From positions 1 to 9,038 of the forward strand of contig JAFLDQ010000147.1 of NCBI GenBank assembly GCA_017302355.1: 9,038 nucleotides of DNA, in the 5' to 3' direction. Both the position numbers and the translations under genes were made by a program. The DNA comes from Dechloromonas sp. (GTDB lineage: Bacteria > Pseudomonadota > Gammaproteobacteria > Burkholderiales > Rhodocyclaceae). Shown here one piece after another: positions 8,141 through 9,038 of this stretch. The notes below the pieces were generated by a model that was not told where the DNA came from, did no database searches, and saw nothing but the letters and a program-made list of their open reading frames with translations. Numbering within the stretch: the stretch's first letter is position 1; each line of letters starts with the position of its first letter.

Positions 8141-8989
8141 ATGAGTTCGGCAACAATCAAGCTGTTCCTGCCACATGGAGACGCCAAGCGTCTTCGCGTT
8201 GGCGAGGTGTCAAATTGGACAGGGAAGGCGCTGGCGGCTCCCCGAACCGAACTGGATGATCTGCTGCTTCGTGAAGAGGCCGAAAGTGCGGGCGTCTATT
8301 TTCTCTTCGGGGTCGATCCCGAGAGTGGCGATGCCTTGGCCTATATCGGTGAGGCTGAGGTTATTCGAGATCGCCTGAGACAGCATAAAGCGCGAGATTT
8401 CTGGAATGCTGTCGTGGTCTTTGTCAGTAAGGACGAAAACCTGACCAAGGCGCATATTCGTTACCTTGAGAACCGGCTGCTCAACGAGGCAAAGCAAGCA
8501 GGCCGGTATCGCCTCGAAAACTCCAATACGACGAATCCTAAGCTTCCTGAGTCAGACCGTGAAGACATGGAGGTGTTTCTTTCGCGTATTCAGCAAGTCC
8601 TTCCGGTGCTTGGCTCGGATTTGCTGACGCCGATTTCCGGGTCGGCAAAGAGCGCCAAGCCCCAGAGTGAGCTTTGGTGCAGGAACAAGGGCGCGCTGGC
8701 TCGGGGGAGAAGAACCGAAAGGGGATTCGTCGTCTTCAAGGAGTCGACCGCGGTGCTTGCCGAGCGGCCATCAGCGGAGAACCAGCATCCGTTTGTCGTT
8801 GCCTTGCGAAAGAAACTGGTCAAGGACGGGACACTCACCGAGAAGGACGGATTTCTGGTGTTCACGAAGGATGCGGAGTTCGATAGCCCCAGCGCGGCGG
8901 CGGCCGTGATTCATGGGGGCGGGGCGAACGGCCTTACTGTCTGGAAGGATTCGACAGGGAAGACATTGAAACAGATCGAAGAGGGCTAG
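8141..8989 (+). CDS. GIY-YIG nuclease-domain protein with C-terminal DUF4357-like domain
   Basis: An uncharacterised 282-residue protein. The front (IKLFLPHGDAKRLRVGEVSNWTGKA) resembles the N-terminal segment of the family. The GIY-YIG fold spans about 50-130: GVY (51-53), YIG (68-70), arginines R76 and R78 in VIRDRLRQH, and the likely metal-binding glutamate E110 in RYLENRLL; the core catalytic pattern is intact. A linker (about 140-185) leads to a DUF4357-like C-terminus (about 188-280): RGRRTERGFVVFKEST and then AAVIHGGGANGLTVWKDSTG. Such proteins are annotated as GIY-YIG nucleases, but substrate and role are unknown to me; defence or DNA processing is speculation. I chose ATG 8141 because AAGG (8131-8134) lies 6 nt upstream and the protein then begins like its relatives; ATG 8102 would add 13 residues. 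Base composition is much lower in GC than recG (29 of 60 at 8521-8580 versus 45 of 60 at 7681-7740), suggesting horizontal transfer. Confidence 0.85.
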   Translation: MSSATIKLFLPHGDAKRLRVGEVSNWTGKALAAPRTELDDLLLREEAESAGVYFLFGVDPESGDALAYIGEAEVIRDRLRQHKARDFWNAVVVFVSKDENLTKAHIRYLENRLLNEAKQAGRYRLENSNTTNPKLPESDREDMEVFLSRIQQVLPVLGSDLLTPISGSAKSAKPQSELWCRNKGALARGRRTERGFVVFKESTAVLAERPSAENQHPFVVALRKKLVKDGTLTEKDGFLVFTKDAEFDSPSAAAAVIHGGGANGLTVWKDSTGKTLKQIEEG

Positions 8990-9038
8990 TCGGAGTTCGT
9001 CGCAGTTATTGGAACAATGCTTGGCGTGAGAGGGCCAA

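Noticed and set aside
8123..9004. Short similar sequences TTCGTCACA (8123-8131) and TTCGTCGCA (8996-9004) flanking the GIY-YIG gene as possible target-site or attachment repeats
   Set aside because: Only 9 bp with one mismatch and no integrase, transposase or terminal inverted repeat; not distinguishable from chance.

Overview
The window is GC-rich bacterial chromosome from a Gram-negative host. It encodes an outer-membrane FadL porin, a periplasmic binding protein and a YciA thioesterase. Gene content and protein style (GltI/GltJ close to the E. coli proteins, a ridA-recG pair, an Atm1-type exporter) suggest a betaproteobacterium, perhaps of the Rhodocyclales. The lineage is inferred from family resemblance and is not proven. 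Seven complete genes, one edge-truncated gene and one probable gene stub can be supported.

Layout. Positions 1-1264 (minus strand) hold the front of a glutamate/aspartate ABC importer operon: gltI (periplasmic binding protein), an intercistronic hairpin, then gltJ (permease), which runs off the left edge. Positions 1265-1577 are non-coding, with a weak gltI promoter candidate and a cluster of three CCCGGG blocks. Positions 1578-3386 (minus) encode an Atm1/ABCB7-type ABC exporter. It diverges, across 88 bp with a good -10 box and a wide inverted repeat, from yciA (acyl-CoA thioesterase, 3475-3876), which is followed after 41 bp by a FadL-type outer-membrane transporter (3918-5144). A small TPR protein (5258-5584, minus) converges on fadL and diverges, over 42 bp, from ridA (5627-6007). 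ridA is followed after 10 bp by recG (6018-8057).

The right end differs in character. A GTG overlapping the recG stop opens a 14-residue reading frame that looks like the start of a signal peptide and then hits a stop. Base composition then drops sharply over a GIY-YIG nuclease-domain protein with a C-terminal DUF4357-like domain (8141-8989). This looks like an accessory gene placed behind recG, possibly at the expense of the gene that used to follow it.

Functionally, most of the window is housekeeping: acidic amino-acid uptake, glutathione-conjugate or Fe/S-precursor export, fatty-acid uptake and acyl-CoA hydrolysis, imine detoxification, and replication-fork repair. The only part that looks accessory and poorly characterised is the recG-distal GIY-YIG/DUF4357 gene. 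I saw no CRISPR array, tRNA, rRNA, insertion sequence or obvious new multi-gene system.
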